From Marinovum sp. (GTDB lineage: Bacteria; Pseudomonadota; Alphaproteobacteria; Rhodobacterales; Rhodobacteraceae): 6,112 nt of DNA. The position numbers and the translations under genes were made by a program. How positions within the stretch are numbered: position 1 is the stretch's first letter; the number at the start of each line of letters is the position of its first letter. The notes under the pieces were generated by a model, which was not told the origin of the DNA, did not search any database, and saw only the letters and a list, made by a program, of their open reading frames with translations. Shown here in pieces: positions 5,208-6,112 of this stretch. The stretch is from positions 79,188 to 85,299 of the forward strand of contig NYVC01000003.1 of the NCBI GenBank assembly GCA_002684375.1, given 5' to 3'.

Positions 5208-6112
5208 ATGGAGGCCTTCCTGGCCGGCCTGAATAATCTGATGGACCCCCATGTTCTGATCGCGATTGCGCTTGGCTCAATCGGGGGTTTGATGATCGGG
5301 GCCGTCCCGGGAATTGGTCCGGCCATTGCGATTGCAATCTTATTGCCCGCAACGGTGTTTTTGGAAGATCTTGTCAGTCTTGTTCTCCTTTTGGGGGTGT
5401 ATGGGGCGTCGATGTATGGCGGAGCGATCCCTGCAATTTTGATCAATACGCCGGGAACGCCGGTGAATGCGCTGACCACCTATGATGGCTTTGCTTTAAC
5501 CCGCCGTGGAGAGGCGGGGCGGGCGCTGTCTCTGGCCTATGCCGCGTCGTTCTTTGGGGGATGCTTTTCAATTATTGCGGCGTTGCTGGCGCTGTTTGCC
5601 TTTGGCCCTTATCTGCGTGATCTTGGCGCGTTGTTCGGTCAGCGTGATATTTTGATGGCCGCTGTTTTAGGGAGCGTTCTTCTAATCGCTGCGCACCGTC
5701 AGAATATGGGCATCGCGGCAATGCTGTACGGGTTCGGATTTTTGATTGCCCTGATCGGTCGCCAGTCAACTCGCAAGATCGATCGGTATACATTTGATAT
5801 AGAATATCTGTTTTCCGGCTTTAATTTGATCGTGGTGATCGTTGGCATTTTCGCCCTAAGTCAGGCGCTTAATCTGATGACAGGCAAGGATGATGATCCG
5901 CCCGAAGCCCGGGTGTCCGGTGGGGTGCTGCGCGGTTTCACAGAACTGCTTGGCAACAAACTGGTTTGTTTTATGTCTGCCTGTTACGGCACGATTATGG
6001 GCATTATCCCTGGGGTAGGTGAGTTTGTCGCCCAGTTTTTCAGCTATTCGACGGCGCGCGCGCTGTCCAAGCAACCCGCCCGCTTTGGTCATGGATCACC
6101 CGAGGGATTGAT
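5208..6112 (+). CDS. tctA: Tripartite tricarboxylate transporter large membrane subunit, TctA family (3' end outside the window)
   Basis: TctA forms the main transport channel of the TTT system in the inner membrane. The first 301 codons are intact and carry family landmarks. The first repeat has the glycine-rich motif GAVPGIGPAIAIAILLP (31-47), GVYGASMYGGAIPAILINTPGTP (ending about 85) and DGFALTRRGEAGRAL. The middle contains DRYTFDIEYLFSGF and a hydrophobic IVVIVGIFALSQAL segment. The second repeat begins with GIIPGVGEF (265-273), then SKQPARFGHGSPEG just before the window end. Family members are about 500 residues, so roughly 200 are missing past 6112. The gene follows tctB by 12 bp and surely shares its transcript. 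The NTPGTP and second PG motifs look intact, so the gene appears functional. A periplasmic tctC is not seen and may lie downstream or elsewhere. Confidence 0.95.
   Translation, partial: MEAFLAGLNNLMDPHVLIAIALGSIGGLMIGAVPGIGPAIAIAILLPATVFLEDLVSLVLLLGVYGASMYGGAIPAILINTPGTPVNALTTYDGFALTRRGEAGRALSLAYAASFFGGCFSIIAALLALFAFGPYLRDLGALFGQRDILMAAVLGSVLLIAAHRQNMGIAAMLYGFGFLIALIGRQSTRKIDRYTFDIEYLFSGFNLIVVIVGIFALSQALNLMTGKDDDPPEARVSGGVLRGFTELLGNKLVCFMSACYGTIMGIIPGVGEFVAQFFSYSTARALSKQPARFGHGSPEGL

Overview
The window looks like a gene-sparse, partly decayed stretch of a Gram-negative chromosome. The two transporter genes resemble tripartite tricarboxylate transporter (TTT) subunits as I know them from alphaproteobacteria of the Rhodobacterales/roseobacter type. 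That placement is inferred from protein character only and was not tested. All recognisable genes lie on the + strand.

Layout. Positions 1-766 hold a heavily frameshifted ureohydrolase (agmatinase/guanidinobutyrase family) pseudogene, cut off at the window start. Positions 767-1381 hold no gene but are rich in dyad symmetry: a 10-bp tandem repeat, two strong hairpins, and overlapping inverted repeats just before the next gene. Positions 1382-3301 encode an intact AcoR-like regulator with GAF, PAS-like, AAA+ and Fis-type HTH regions. Its AAA+ domain has lost nearly every residue needed for sigma-54 activation. Positions 3302-4272 contain no convincing intact gene, only protein-like fragments in shifted frames and a perfect 16-bp palindrome. 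A small doubtful membrane ORF (4273-4455) then overlaps the start of tctB (4452-5195), and tctA follows 12 bases later (5208 to beyond the window end).

Working together. TctB and TctA are the small and large membrane subunits of a secondary carboxylate-type importer that needs a periplasmic TctC binding protein, which is not in this window. The regulator could control the transporter, but about 1.15 kb of debris separates them and I found no sigma-54 promoter between them, so the link is inference. The most notable feature is the regulator: a sigma-54-activator architecture whose GAFTGA loop, Walker B acids, arginine-finger region and sensor II arginine are all altered, preceded by a complex dyad that may be its own operator.
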